The notes below the pieces were generated by a model. It had not been told where the DNA came from. It did no database searches and saw only the letters and a program-made list of their open reading frames with translations. Below, in pieces: positions 9,812 to 19,700 of a DNA stretch of 64,000 bases. Both the position numbers and the translations under genes were made by a program. Every line of letters begins with the position of its first letter. The first letter of the stretch is position 1. This stretch comes from Acidobacteriota bacterium (GTDB lineage: Bacteria; Acidobacteriota; JAAYUB01), in assembly GCA_018001935.1 (NCBI GenBank), contig JAGNHB010000026.1, positions 1 to 64,000 of the forward strand, read 5' to 3'.

Positions 9812-11809
9812 ATGACAGTTTCCACGTCCAGCCCCCTTTTCTTCCCGGCAGGCCGCCGGGGGCGCCGGCGCTTCGCGTCGGCCGCCCCGTTCCTGCTCGC
9901 GGTTTTCCTCCTGGCCGCCCCCCCGCGGCTGCCCGCCGCCGAGACCGCCTTCACCTCGCCCCTCGCGGCCGGCGCCCCCCTGACCTCGAACTTCGGGGAG
10001 TACCGGATCAACCACTTCCACAGCGGGATCGACCTGGGCACCGGGGGTGAAACGGGCCTCCCGGTCTTCGCCGCCGCCGACGGGCGGGTCGCCGTCATCA
10101 AGGCGTCGCCCGCCGGGTACGGCAAGGTGGCCTACCTGGAGCACGAGGGCGGGTCGGTGACGGTTTACGCCCACCTCTCGGAGTTTTCGGAAACCCTGGA
10201 CCCGGTCGCCCGGCAGTGCCAGCGCGCAGCGGGCCGTTACACCTTCGAGAAGGCCTGGAAGGGGGACGGCCCCCGGGTGAAGGCCGGCGACGTCGTCGGC
10301 TACTCGGGCTCGACGGGCACCTCCGTTCCCCACCTCCACTTCGAGATCCGCCGGGGCGGGCTGCCCCTCAACCCCCTGACCAACGGTTTCCCCTACCCGG
10401 ACCACGTGCCCCCCCGGATCACCCGGATTGCCGTGATCCCCCTCTCGGCGGCGGCGCACGTCGAGGGGTTGCCGGACCTCCGCGTTTTCAACGCGCCCGC
10501 GGCCGGGGACGTCCTCCGCCTGGCGGCCGGCGGGCGCTTCGGCCTGGCGGTGGAGTGCACCGACGCCGTGGACGGCGGCACCTTCCGGCTGGAGCCCTAC
10601 GGTCTCCGGATGGCGGTGGATGGGAAGGCCGTCTACGGGGTGCGTTTCGAACGCTTCGACTACGCCGAGCGGGCCGTGTCGGAACTGAACTACCTCTACG
10701 AGATGAAGGAGGAGAAGGTCGGGGCCTTCCACCGGCTGTTCTACCACGCCGAACCGTCCCTGTTCCACGACGGGGAGTCGCCCGGCGAGGTCGAGCCGTG
10801 GGGGCCGGGCCTCCACCGGGTGGAGATCACGGCCCTCGACGCTGCGGGAAACGCGTCGAGGGTCGACCTGGTCGTCGAGGTGGTGCCGCCGCTTCCCCTC
10901 CTCCCCGTCTACCATGCCCGGGGCGTCGAAACGGCCTTCACCCCCACCCGCACCCAGGTGGAGCTGAAGGGGTCCCGGCTCTCCCTCCGCCTCGCGCCCG
11001 TCCCCGCCGGGGACACGGTGGTGTCGGCCGCCGCCCGGTTCCCGGGTTCCGGTGAACCCCCCGCGGCCTGCACGGTCCTGCCGCTCAAGGACGGGCCTGC
11101 CCTTCGCTGCGACGTCCCTGCCGGGTTCCAGGGGCAGGCGCTGATTTTCTGGCAGTCCGCCTCGGGGAAGGCCTGGGCCGCCTCGGTCCCCGTCCAGTCG
11201 GCCGCGGCGGGCGCCACGCTCACCAGCCCGGACGGGGCCGCCACGGTGACACTGGGACCGGAAGCCGTCTTCCGGCCGTTCCCGACGGCGGCCTGGAAGG
11301 ACGCCCCCCGCAGCGGGCGGGGTCTCGTCCCGGTGTCGGACCTCTACGTGTTCGAACAGCCGTGGGAGCCGCTCCGCCGAAAGGTGAAGGTGTCGATCCG
11401 GCCCACCGCGGAAGGGAAGGGGAAACCCGACACGGGCATCTACCTTTTCGACCGGGGGACCCTCTGGTTCCTGGACGTCGGAACCTCCGCCCTGGTCACC
11501 CACCTGGGGGCCTTCCTCCTGATGCGGGACACCCTCCCGCCCGTGGTGGGGAACTGCCGGACTCCCGTGGCCCGCGGCCGCCGGATCCTCTTCGTGTCCT
11601 GTTCCGACGCGGGCTCCGGGCTCACGGACGACGGGCTCCGGATGAGCGTGGACGGGCACCCCGTCATCGGCGAGCTGAACCCGGCCACCGGCGGCGTCTA
11701 CTACTACCCGGTCCGACCCCTGAAGAAAGGGTTGCACTCCGTCTCCCTGTCGGTGGCGGACCGGGCGGGTCACCGGACGACCCGGACCTTCAAGGTCCGC
11801 ATCCCCTGA
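9812..11809 (+). CDS. Secreted M23 (LytM-type) metallopeptidase with long C-terminal beta domains
   Basis: A 665-residue exported protein. The signal sequence is unusually long, with a basic stretch (RRGRRR, 15-20) before the hydrophobic core (24-37). The M23 domain (about 45-195) keeps every zinc and catalytic residue: HSGID (H70, D74), H121 and HLH (H174, H176), so it should cut peptide bridges in murein. An insertion of roughly 25 residues lies between the two halves of the fold (about 125-155). The remaining 450 residues look like beta-sandwich domains, the last resembling a bacterial Ig-like repeat. Large M23 proteins of this shape are seen in Acidobacteriota and Bacteroidetes. The next gene follows after only 6 nt, so the two are probably co-transcribed. 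Confidence 0.88.
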   Translation: MTVSTSSPLFFPAGRRGRRRFASAAPFLLAVFLLAAPPRLPAAETAFTSPLAAGAPLTSNFGEYRINHFHSGIDLGTGGETGLPVFAAADGRVAVIKASPAGYGKVAYLEHEGGSVTVYAHLSEFSETLDPVARQCQRAAGRYTFEKAWKGDGPRVKAGDVVGYSGSTGTSVPHLHFEIRRGGLPLNPLTNGFPYPDHVPPRITRIAVIPLSAAAHVEGLPDLRVFNAPAAGDVLRLAAGGRFGLAVECTDAVDGGTFRLEPYGLRMAVDGKAVYGVRFERFDYAERAVSELNYLYEMKEEKVGAFHRLFYHAEPSLFHDGESPGEVEPWGPGLHRVEITALDAAGNASRVDLVVEVVPPLPLLPVYHARGVETAFTPTRTQVELKGSRLSLRLAPVPAGDTVVSAAARFPGSGEPPAACTVLPLKDGPALRCDVPAGFQGQALIFWQSASGKAWAASVPVQSAAAGATLTSPDGAATVTLGPEAVFRPFPTAAWKDAPRSGRGLVPVSDLYVFEQPWEPLRRKVKVSIRPTAEGKGKPDTGIYLFDRGTLWFLDVGTSALVTHLGAFLLMRDTLPPVVGNCRTPVARGRRILFVSCSDAGSGLTDDGLRMSVDGHPVIGELNPATGGVYYYPVRPLKKGLHSVSLSVADRAGHRTTRTFKVRIP

Positions 11810-11815
11810 GGCCCC

Positions 11816-13033
11816 ATGCCCACGGTGCTCAAGTGCCCCTCCTGCGGGGCCTCCCTGGAAGCCGACGGGATCAAGCCGGTGGTGAAGTGCGGCTACTGCG
11901 GGAACCGGGTGAAGGTCGGGGAGGCGCCTCCGGCCCCCGCCCCGCCCTACACCGCCACGGCGCACCGCCGGGTGGCCCCCGAGCCGCCGTCACCCTTCCA
12001 GCAGCGGCTGACCGCCCTCCTGCGGGCGCTGACGGCCGCTGGCATGGGGTACCTGGCCTGCGAGGTCCACTGGTCTTTCCGCACCCCCAAGTCGGAGCCG
12101 CTGCCCACGGCCCTGCTCGCCGGCCTGGTCGCCCTCCTCGCCGTCACCCTCGGCAACCGCCTCCTCGGGGCCCTCTTCGCCGCCTGGTGCGGGCTGCTCC
12201 TCGCTTCCAAACCCTGGCTGTCCCCCATCCCCAGCAGCTTGGGCGGGACCATGTCCCCCACCTCGGAGACGGCGCAGTACTTCCTCGTCCCCGGCATCCT
12301 CTTCCTGGTGATGGCGCTGCTGGGTTTCCTCTCGGTGCGGCGGGAGACGGTCCGCAGCCTTCGGCCCCTCTCCGGGACGCGCCTCCTCCACCTCCTCCTC
12401 TTTGCGGGAGGGGTCGCCCTGGGGATCTGGGCCACTACCGGCACCACGCGGATGGACCTCTACGCGAAGTACCGGGGGGATTTCGAGCGGGTGCGCACCC
12501 GCCTGGCCCGGGTCGCCGAGGCCATCGAGGCCGGACCGGAGCTGCCGGCCCGGGTTTCGGGCCTCTCCCCGGTCCCCGCCTACGACAAACGGTCCCCCGG
12601 GTCCAACACCGCCATCCTCCCCTTCGAGAACCTCCGGAAGCCCGACGAGGATCCCGTTTACGAACTCTACCTGAGTTACCCCTACCTCCGTTGCTTCAAG
12701 CTGACGGCGCCGGGCCGCCGGGAAGTTCACAAGGCGGATTTCCTTTTCGCTTCCGGGGAGGACGAAGCGGAAATCCGGGCCGTGCTGGACACCCGGTACC
12801 TGGCCGTCTACCAGGCGGTTTCCGAAAACCCCGAACCCGGGGACCCGCCCCGGGACCGTTCACCCTGGCACGGGGGCGTCCGGGTCACCGTCTGGCTGGC
12901 CGATCTCCCCAGCGGGAAGCTCCTCCTCCGGGTCCCCCTCCCCGATCCCGCCGACCGCTACGACGCGGTGCGGCGACGGATCCTGGAAGCCCTGCGCACC
13001 GCAACCGGCGGCACCTTCCGGGACCAGGACTGA
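11816..13033 (+). CDS. Zinc-ribbon membrane protein of unknown function
   Basis: I do not recognise a family. The N-terminus is a CxxC-x17-CxxC zinc ribbon (CPSCG at 7-11, CGYCG at 26-30). Hydrophobic segments follow between about 75 and 210, at least four of them (for example LLAGLVALLAVTL and LLLFAGGVALGIWATTG). The soluble C-terminal half (about 225-405) includes AILPFENL, which resembles the start of FlgO/TolB-N-like domains that read a list of names into a tool-like fold, but the match is too weak to claim. It begins 6 nt after the M23 gene and is likely translated from the same message. Confidence 0.75.
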   Translation: MPTVLKCPSCGASLEADGIKPVVKCGYCGNRVKVGEAPPAPAPPYTATAHRRVAPEPPSPFQQRLTALLRALTAAGMGYLACEVHWSFRTPKSEPLPTALLAGLVALLAVTLGNRLLGALFAAWCGLLLASKPWLSPIPSSLGGTMSPTSETAQYFLVPGILFLVMALLGFLSVRRETVRSLRPLSGTRLLHLLLFAGGVALGIWATTGTTRMDLYAKYRGDFERVRTRLARVAEAIEAGPELPARVSGLSPVPAYDKRSPGSNTAILPFENLRKPDEDPVYELYLSYPYLRCFKLTAPGRREVHKADFLFASGEDEAEIRAVLDTRYLAVYQAVSENPEPGDPPRDRSPWHGGVRVTVWLADLPSGKLLLRVPLPDPADRYDAVRRRILEALRTATGGTFRDQD

Positions 13034-13373
13034 CGCGGCGCGGGTCACCGGGAGAAGTGTTCCCCAGACAGGGGTTCTCCTTCTGGGACGCCCAAATCTG
13101 GGCCTGCGCACGTTTGAACCAGGTTCCGACCCTCTTCAGCGAGGATTTCCGCCACGGGAGCGTCGTCGAGGGCATTCGTCTCATCAACCCGTTCCGGGAA
13201 CAAGGGCATCCCCGTAGAATGAGCCCTCGCCCTCCGGGCAAGCACGACCTCGTTCGTTTCGAGGCCGCCGTTCTTTGCGAGCTTGGCGCCTTGGCGTGAC
13301 CGACCCGGAGTGGATCTCGCAAAGGCGCCAGGCTCGCAGAAGGGAACGGATTGCTGACGCGCGCGGCGCTGAC
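13034..13373. other. Convergent intergenic region with part of a genomic inverted repeat
   Basis: This 340-bp gap lies between the ends of two convergent genes. I see no gene. Its right half holds a ctttgcgagcttggcgcc / ggcgccaggctcgcag inverted pair, related to longer elements at 49.4 and 50.8 kb. Confidence 0.55.
13273..13340. repeat. Inverted repeat, short member of a dispersed family
   Basis: The arms are about 13273-13299 and 13315-13340. They share the words gcgccaagc and tcgcaaag with the elements at 49397-49497 and 50780-50877, but the arms are shorter. Confidence 0.55.
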
Positions 13374-13874
13374 TCAGACGTCGATCGCCCCCGGATCCGG
13401 GTCCGACGCGGCGTTTTCCGCCAGGCGGATGGCGTCCCGGGCCAGTTGGTCGCAGCGGGCGTTCTCGGGGTGGGATGCCAGCGGGTCGTTGTGGTGGGCG
13501 GGAATCCAGACCCACTGCACCTCGTGTTTGCGGCACAGTTCCCGGAGCTCCATCCAGAGCGCCTGGTTGGCCACGGCCTTCCCGCCGGCGGTGCGCCAGT
13601 TCTTGCGGACCCAGGCGCTCATCCACTCGGTCATGCCCTTCACGAGGTACTGGCTGTCGGAGCGCAGGGTCACCCGGCAGGGCCGCTTGAGCTGGCGAAG
13701 CCCCTCGATGGCGGCGGTGAGTTCCATGACATTGTTGGTGGTGAGGGTGCGCCCGCCGCTGACCTCCTTCCGGTGCGCCCCCATCACCAGGACCGCGGCC
13801 CAGCCGCCCGGGCCGGGGTTGCCGCTGCAGGCGCCGTCGGTGAAAAGGTCGACGTGGGGGCGGGCGGTGCTCAT
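13374..13874 (-). CDS. rnhA: Ribonuclease HI
   Basis: A 166-residue enzyme that cuts the RNA strand of RNA-DNA hybrids. All four acidic active-site residues are visible: D in LFTDGACSGNPG, E in NVMELTAAI, D in RSDSQYLVKG and D in NARCDQLA; the handle-loop tryptophans and the PAHHND loop are also present, as in the E. coli type. The ATG overlaps the folE2 stop codon by four bases (ATGA), indicating translational coupling. It is the last gene of the ackA-folE2 unit. Confidence 0.95.
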   Translation of the reverse strand: MSTARPHVDLFTDGACSGNPGPGGWAAVLVMGAHRKEVSGGRTLTTNNVMELTAAIEGLRQLKRPCRVTLRSDSQYLVKGMTEWMSAWVRKNWRTAGGKAVANQALWMELRELCRKHEVQWVWIPAHHNDPLASHPENARCDQLARDAIRLAENAASDPDPGAIDV

Positions 13875-14647
13875 CGGGAACGCTTGTCCACTTCGAGGGA
13901 CGCGTAGGCGGAGTGGTTGTGGATGCTCTCGAAATTCTCGGCCTCGATGGCGTACCAGATGACCCGGGGGTCCTCCTCGAGGCGGACGGCCACGTCCCGT
14001 GCCAGGTCCTCCACGAAGACGGGGTTTTCGTAGGCCCGCTCGGTGACGAATTTCTCGTCCTCCCGCTTGAGGAGGGAGTAGAGTTCGCAGCTGGCGGCCT
14101 GTTCCACGATCCCGATGAGTTCCTCCAGCCAGACGAACTCGGTGGTCCGGACGGCCACGGTGACGTGGGATCGCTGGTTGTGGGCGCCGAAACGGCTGAT
14201 CTCCCGGGAGCAGGGGCACAGGCTCGTGACGGGCACCCGCACGCCCATCACGAAGTCGAGATCGTGGTTGATGGTCCCGAGGAAACGGCAGGTGTAGTCC
14301 ATCAGGGAGCGGGCGCGGCTGACGGGCGCCTCCTTCTCGATGAAGTACGGGAATTCCAGCTCCAGGTGGGCTTTCTCGGCCCCCAGGCGTTCCCGCATCT
14401 CCCGGAGGATCTCGGGCATCTTGTACATGGTCATCTCGCCCCGGTACTGGTTCAGGACCTCGAGGAACCGGGACATGTGGGTCCCCTTGAAGTCGTGGGG
14501 GAGGTCCACGTACATATTCACGGTGGCCACGGTGGACTGGTGCCGGTCGTGCCGGTCCAGCACGATGATGGGGTAGGTGATGCCCTTCACGCCCACCTTG
14601 TCCAGGCCGATCCTCCGGTTGTCCTTGTATTGCTGTACGTCGATCAT
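13871..14647 (-). CDS. folE2: GTP cyclohydrolase FolE2 (type IB)
   Basis: A 258-residue enzyme of the COG1469 family that converts GTP to dihydroneopterin triphosphate, the first step of folate and also of queuosine biosynthesis. Diagnostic motifs are MDYTCRFLG, the metal-cysteine block SLCPCSREIS followed by GAHNQRS, and SIHNHSAYA near the C-terminus. Type IB is the metal-promiscuous form that can substitute for zinc-dependent FolE. I start it at the ATG of MIDVQQYKDNRR, which matches usual FolE2 length. It overlaps rnhA by 4 nt. Two QueD-family genes lie 25 kb away and could use its product. Confidence 0.93.
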   Translation of the reverse strand: MIDVQQYKDNRRIGLDKVGVKGITYPIIVLDRHDRHQSTVATVNMYVDLPHDFKGTHMSRFLEVLNQYRGEMTMYKMPEILREMRERLGAEKAHLELEFPYFIEKEAPVSRARSLMDYTCRFLGTINHDLDFVMGVRVPVTSLCPCSREISRFGAHNQRSHVTVAVRTTEFVWLEELIGIVEQAASCELYSLLKREDEKFVTERAYENPVFVEDLARDVAVRLEEDPRVIWYAIEAENFESIHNHSAYASLEVDKRSR

Positions 14648-14730
14648 GGTTTTCCCGTGGGTGATCCCCGGGGGCCGGACCGCCGGGGCGGGCCCCTTCG
14701 CCGGGGGCGGGCGCTTCCGGCGACGCGCCG

Positions 14731-15354
14731 TCACACCCGGAGGCTGAGCACCTGGCGCCGGACCAGTTCGTCCCCCACGCGGTACCGGTTGCGCCGGGCG
14801 CTGTTCATCATCTCCAGTTCGTTGGAGGGGACGGCCCGGAACTCGGCGGAGAGGGCCTTGAGGTAGAGGTAGAAGTTCTCCGCGGGGAAGGCGCTCCGGT
14901 ACAGGGTGAACTTCAGGCGGTGGGGGAAAAAGGTGCGCAAAAAGCGGAGCAGGATGTCCCAGCGGAGGGCGATGCCGGGGTCGGGCTCGAAGAGGCCGCG
15001 GACGGGCGGCCGGCCATCCCGCGTGTCGCCGGTGAAGCGGAAGCGGGCCGGATGCCAGGCCGTCTCCCCCCGCTGGAAACAGTTGAACCCGTCCAGGACG
15101 ACGCAGCCTCCCCCCGGTTCGGGGAGGGGCTCGTCGTCCCGCCCGGGGCCCAGGGCGCACATCAACCGGGAATCGATGGCGAAGGGAATGCCCTGGAGCA
15201 GGTGGTTGTACACCTCGTGCTGCTGAACCAGGAAGGGGTCCTGGTCCAGGCAGATCTCCATGGGGTAGTTCGCCGACTCGCAGAAGATGCGGACGTGCTC
15301 CGTCACCGTCAACCGGTTGCTGGGCACCAGGATGGGTTGCACCTCGAGGCTCAT
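14731..15354 (-). CDS. Conserved-looking protein of unknown function
   Basis: A 207-residue soluble protein with no signal peptide and no membrane helix. I do not recognise a family. It is rich in aromatic residues and Arg, with clusters such as VVLDGFNCFQRG, WDILLRFLRTFF and NFYLYLKALSAEF. A good GGAGG ribosome site precedes the ATG. It lies 37 nt after ackA and 83 nt before folE2 on the same strand, so it is probably in their operon. Confidence 0.75.
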   Translation of the reverse strand: MSLEVQPILVPSNRLTVTEHVRIFCESANYPMEICLDQDPFLVQQHEVYNHLLQGIPFAIDSRLMCALGPGRDDEPLPEPGGGCVVLDGFNCFQRGETAWHPARFRFTGDTRDGRPPVRGLFEPDPGIALRWDILLRFLRTFFPHRLKFTLYRSAFPAENFYLYLKALSAEFRAVPSNELEMMNSARRNRYRVGDELVRRQVLSLRV

Positions 15355-15391
15355 GGCCCTCGCTCCTCCCCGCGGGTCCTCACCGGGCGTT

Positions 15392-16606
15392 TCAAACGCG
15401 GCCGGCGAGACCCTTGGCGACCCGGGCCGTGTCGATGGCGATCATCAGCTCCTCGTTGGTGGGGATGGCCATGACCTTCACCGGGGAGCCGTCGGTGGAC
15501 ACGATGGCTTCCTTCCCCCGGACCCGGTTCTTCTCGGGGTCCACGTGGACACCCATGAACTCCAGGCCCTGGCAGACTTCCCAGCGGGTCTCGGGGGAGT
15601 TCTCGCCGATGCCCGCGGTGAAGATGACGGCGTCCAGCCGGCCGCCCAGGTTGGTGGCCAGCGCGGCGACGTACTTGCGCGCGATGTGGAAGAACACGTC
15701 CAGGGCCAGCTGGGCCCGATGGTTGCCCTCCGCCGCGGCCTTCTCGGTGTCGCGCATGTCGTTGGTGAGGCCGCTCAGCCCCTTGAACCCGGACTTCTTG
15801 TAGAGCAGGTCGTGGACCTCCTTCGTGCTCATCCCCAGGTCGTCGATCAGGTAGAGGATGATGGCGGGGTCCACGTCGCCCGCGCGGGTCCCCATGGGAA
15901 CGCCGCACATGGTGCCGAAGCCCAGGGTGGTGTCCATGGACCGGCCCCCCTTGACGGCGGTCAGGGAGACGCCGTTGCCCATGTGGCAGGTCACGCAGTT
16001 GAAGTCCTCCAGGGGCATCCCGAGGATCTCGGCCCCGCGCATGGCCACGTACTGGTGGGAGGTGCCGTGGAAGCCGAAGCGGCGGATGCCGTGCTTGCCG
16101 TAGCAGTCGTAGTCCAGGGCGTAAATGTAGGACGGCTCCGGCATGGTGGCGTGGAAGGCCGTGTCGAAGACCCCGACGTGGGGGATGTCGGGCAGGTAGG
16201 CCTTCACCGCCTCGACGCCCATGAGGTTGGGCGGGTTGTGGAGCGGGGCCAGCTTGGAGCAGTCGCGGATGACCTCGACGACGTCGTCGCTCAGCAGTTC
16301 GGAGTGCTTGATCCGCTCCCCGCCGTGGACGATCCGGTGGCCCACGGCGTCGATCTCGTCGAGGGATGCGATCACGCCGTGCTGGGGTGACGTGATGGCC
16401 TCGAGCACCATGGCGATCCCGGCCTTGTGGGTGGGGATGTCCCGGGTTTCCTTGATGCGGGGCTTGCCCGTCGGCTCGTAGTTGAAGATGCCGTCGGCGA
16501 TGCCGATCCGTTCCAGGAGACCCTTGCAGAGCACGTCGCGCTTCTCGGGGTTCACGAGCTGGAACTTGATGGAGGAACTCCCGCTGTTGATGACCAGTAT
16601 GTCCAT
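15392..16606 (-). CDS. ackA: Acetate kinase
   Basis: A 404-residue cytoplasmic enzyme that interconverts acetyl phosphate plus ADP and acetate plus ATP. Family signatures are the opening ILVINSGSSSIKFQL, VGHRIVHGG, FDTAFHATMP, RRFGFHGTSHQYV, HMGNGVSL, the phosphate loop around GFGTMCGVPMGTRAGD and FTAGIGENS. Every catalytic region is intact. AAGGAG lies 8 nt upstream of the ATG. No phosphotransacetylase gene is in the window. A good promoter lies upstream, and the gene leads a likely four-gene unit ending with rnhA. Confidence 0.97.
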   Translation of the reverse strand: MDILVINSGSSSIKFQLVNPEKRDVLCKGLLERIGIADGIFNYEPTGKPRIKETRDIPTHKAGIAMVLEAITSPQHGVIASLDEIDAVGHRIVHGGERIKHSELLSDDVVEVIRDCSKLAPLHNPPNLMGVEAVKAYLPDIPHVGVFDTAFHATMPEPSYIYALDYDCYGKHGIRRFGFHGTSHQYVAMRGAEILGMPLEDFNCVTCHMGNGVSLTAVKGGRSMDTTLGFGTMCGVPMGTRAGDVDPAIILYLIDDLGMSTKEVHDLLYKKSGFKGLSGLTNDMRDTEKAAAEGNHRAQLALDVFFHIARKYVAALATNLGGRLDAVIFTAGIGENSPETRWEVCQGLEFMGVHVDPEKNRVRGKEAIVSTDGSPVKVMAIPTNEELMIAIDTARVAKGLAGRV

Positions 16607-16674
16607 TTCACACTCCTTGGTGTTTGCATGAGATTGCGCCCGGTTTCGGCATCGGGTGCGGCAGGCAACAGGGC

Positions 16675-16703
16675 ATTTTAGCGGGAATGCCCATTCCGTG
16701 CAA
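16675..16703 (-). promoter_or_regulatory. Sigma-70-type promoter of ackA
   Basis: On the minus strand TTGCAC and TAAAAT are separated by exactly 17 nt, five of six matches in each hexamer. The predicted start is about 60 nt upstream of the ackA ATG. Confidence 0.6.
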
Positions 16704-16717
16704 GTACAATTCAGCCG

Positions 16718-16747
16718 TTGCGCACGCCGGGGGACCTGCGGTATCAT
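16718..16747 (+). promoter_or_regulatory. Possible promoter of the Reg_prop sensor kinase gene
   Basis: TTGCGC and TATCAT are spaced by 18 nt. Transcription would start only about 10 nt before the ATG at 16764, leaving almost no leader, which fits the lack of a clear ribosome site there. It is divergent from and next to the ackA promoter. Confidence 0.4.
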
Positions 16748-16763
16748 TTCACCGAGGCGTTTC

Positions 16764-19700
16764 ATGGTTCATCGTCGAGCGTTGCAAGAGATACCCCCTC
16801 CCGCCGTCTCCCGGACGCTGGCCGGGCTCCGCCGGGTGTCCCCGGGGGCCGCGGTCCGCCTGGTCGCCCTCTGGGTGCTGGCGGCCTTCCTCGCGGCGGT
16901 TCCGGCGGGGGCGGAACCCGAGGCGGGGAATGCCGGGATCGCCCTGGCCCCCTACGACATCAGCTGCTGGACCACCGACAACGGCCTCCCCCAGAACTCG
17001 GTGAACGACCTGGTCCAGAGCCTCGAGGGCTACCTCTGGATTGCCACCTACAACGGCCTCGCCCGCTTCGACGGGGTGCGTTTCATCGTCTACGACAAGT
17101 CCAACACGCCCGCCTTCGGGCACAATGCCGTCAACAGTCTGCACCTCGACGAGGCCGGCTCCCTCTGGATCGGCACGTCCGGGGGGCTGGTCCGGTGGCG
17201 GCGGGGGGGCAGCCCCGAGTTCGAGGCGGTGCCGCAGCTGTCCGGGCAGACGGTGCTGTCGCTGTGCGGCGACGCGGCGGGGAACCTCTGGGTCGGAACG
17301 ACGGACGGCCTCTGGCAGGTGGGCGCGGGCGGGGTGACCCGGCGGTTCGGGACCCGGGAGGGCCTCCCGGCCGCCCCCATCTCCAACCTCCAGGACGCCG
17401 GGGCGGAAGGGCTGTGGATCGGCAGCCTGGGCGGCGGCGCCGGCCGGTTCTCGGGGGGGCGGTACTACCCCCTCACGACCCGGGAGGGGCTCCCGGACGA
17501 CAACATCCACGCCCTGTTCCGGGACCGTGACGGCAATCTCTGGATCGGGACGGAGAACGGCCTCGTCCGTCGCAACCGGGACGGCCTCACCGTGCTTTCC
17601 ACCGCCGACGGCCTGGCGGACTCGGACATCCGGGCCATCTTCCGCGACCGCCGCCGGCGGTTGTGGGTAGGGACCAACAAGGGCGGGGTCAACCGCCTCG
17701 ACCAGGACGTCTTCATCCAGGTCCCCCTGAAATCCTTCACCGCCAACGACTCCCCCCGCTCCTTCCTCGAGGACCGGGAGGGGAGCCTCTGGATCGGGTT
17801 CAAGGGCGGGCTCGTCCAGCTGAAGCCGGGGAAGTTCCAGACCTACGACCGCCGGCGGGGGTTGCCGGCCGACGAGGTGCGGGCCGTGGTCCAGGACCCC
17901 GACGGCGGCCTCTGGATCGGTACCGTCGGCTCGGGCCTGGTGCACTTCGACGGTCGCGGCTTCACCGTTTACGGGCGGGAGAACGGGTTGCTCAACGACC
18001 GGGTGTGGTCCCTCTCCCTGGCCCCCAACGGCGACCTGTGGCTGGGGACCTACGGCGGCGGCGCCTACCGCTTCAGCGGCGGGGTGTTCGAGCGGTTCGA
18101 CCGCTCCCGCGGCCTGTCCAGCGACAGCGTCCGGGTGGTCTTCGCCGACAGCCGGGGCTGGGTCTGGGTCGGGACCAACGGGGGTGGGCTCAACGTCATC
18201 CGGGACGGCCGCATCGACCACTACACGGCCGCGGACGGCCTCGCCGGCGACATCATCTACGCGGTGGCCGAGAGCGCACCGGGAACCATCTGGGTGGGGG
18301 CCTTCAGCGGGGGCCTGTCCCGGCTCGAGAACGGGAGGATCACCACCTTCGGGAAGGAGGCGGGCCTGCGGGAGCACGCCGTCTGGGCGCTGCACCCCGA
18401 CGCCGCCGGCGACCTCTGGATCGGGACCAACGAGCACGGGCTCGTCCGGTTCCGTGACGGGCAGTGCCGCTACTTCACCACCGCCGACGGGCTGGCGGAG
18501 GACATCGCCTTCCAGGTGCTCGAGGACGACTCCGGGGCCCTCTGGATGAACGGCAACGCCGGCCTCTACCGGGTCGCCAAGGCGGATCTTCTCCGCTACG
18601 AGCGGGGGGAGATCTCCCGCATCCCCTCGCAGACGCTGGGCAAGGCCGACGGATTCCCCAACCTGAGCTGCGGCGGGCCGGGCCAGCCGGCGGGTTGCCA
18701 GGGGACGGAAGGCCGTTTCTGGTTCGCCACCGCCCGGGGCGTCGTGGCCATCAACCCGCGGCGGATCCCCGTCAACCGGGTCGCCCCCCGGTTGATCGTG
18801 GACAAGGTCACCATCGACGAGCGGGAGTACTCGGGGATCGACCCCATCGAGGCGCCGCCCGGGGACGGGAACGTGGAGATCGCCTACACGGGGGCCAGTT
18901 TCATCTCCCCGGAACGGATGCTGTTCCAGTACCGCCTGGAGGGCTACGACCGGGACTGGGTGAGGGCGGGCACCCGGCGGGCCGCTTTCTACACCAACCT
19001 GCCGCCCGGCGAGTACACCTTCCACGTCATCGCCTGCAACGGCGACGGGCTGTGGAACTGGGAGGGGATCCGTCTGAAGTTCCGGATCCGACCCTTCTAC
19101 TACCAGACGGTCTGGTTCTATGCCGGGCTGGTCTGCCTGATGGCGCTGTGCCTGTGGACGTACCACGGGTGGCGGGTCCGCAACATGAGGGCCCGGGCCC
19201 GGCGCCTGCAGGCCCTGGTGGACGAGCGTACCCGGGAGCTCGACGAGGCCCGGAGGGAGTTGGAGGCGCAGAACGCCAAGCTCCGCGAGCTGGACCGCCT
19301 CAAGACCGAGTTCCTCGCGGCCGTCTCCCACGAGCTGCGGACGCCCATCACCTCCATCTTCGGCTTCGCCAAGGTCACCCAGAAGCAGTTCCAGCGCATC
19401 AGCGCCGCCCTGGACGAGCACGTGACCGACCCCACGGTCCGCGGGCACATCCCCAAGGTGGGGGCGAACCTCGACATCATCACCGTGGAGGGGGAGCGGC
19501 TGGTCCGGCTGATCAGCGACGGCCTGGACCTCACGAAAATCGAGGCCGGCCTGATGCAGTGGGACGACGCGGACTGGGACGCCGGCGACCTTCTGGCCCT
19601 CGCGGCCCGGGCGGTCCAGGGCTTCTTCATCGAGCACCGGGAGCCGCGCTTCCTCGTGGAGGTGGAGGAGATCCGCCGGACGATCCGCATCGACAAGGAC

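Noticed and set aside
12590-13030. TolB-N/FlgO-like domain in the zinc-ribbon protein
   Set aside because: Only the short AILPFENL word supports it; the rest does not match convincingly.
16656-16763. N-terminal extension of the Reg_prop kinase
   Set aside because: The frame stays open upstream, but that DNA carries the promoter pair, and the ATG at 16764 gives a normal signal sequence.
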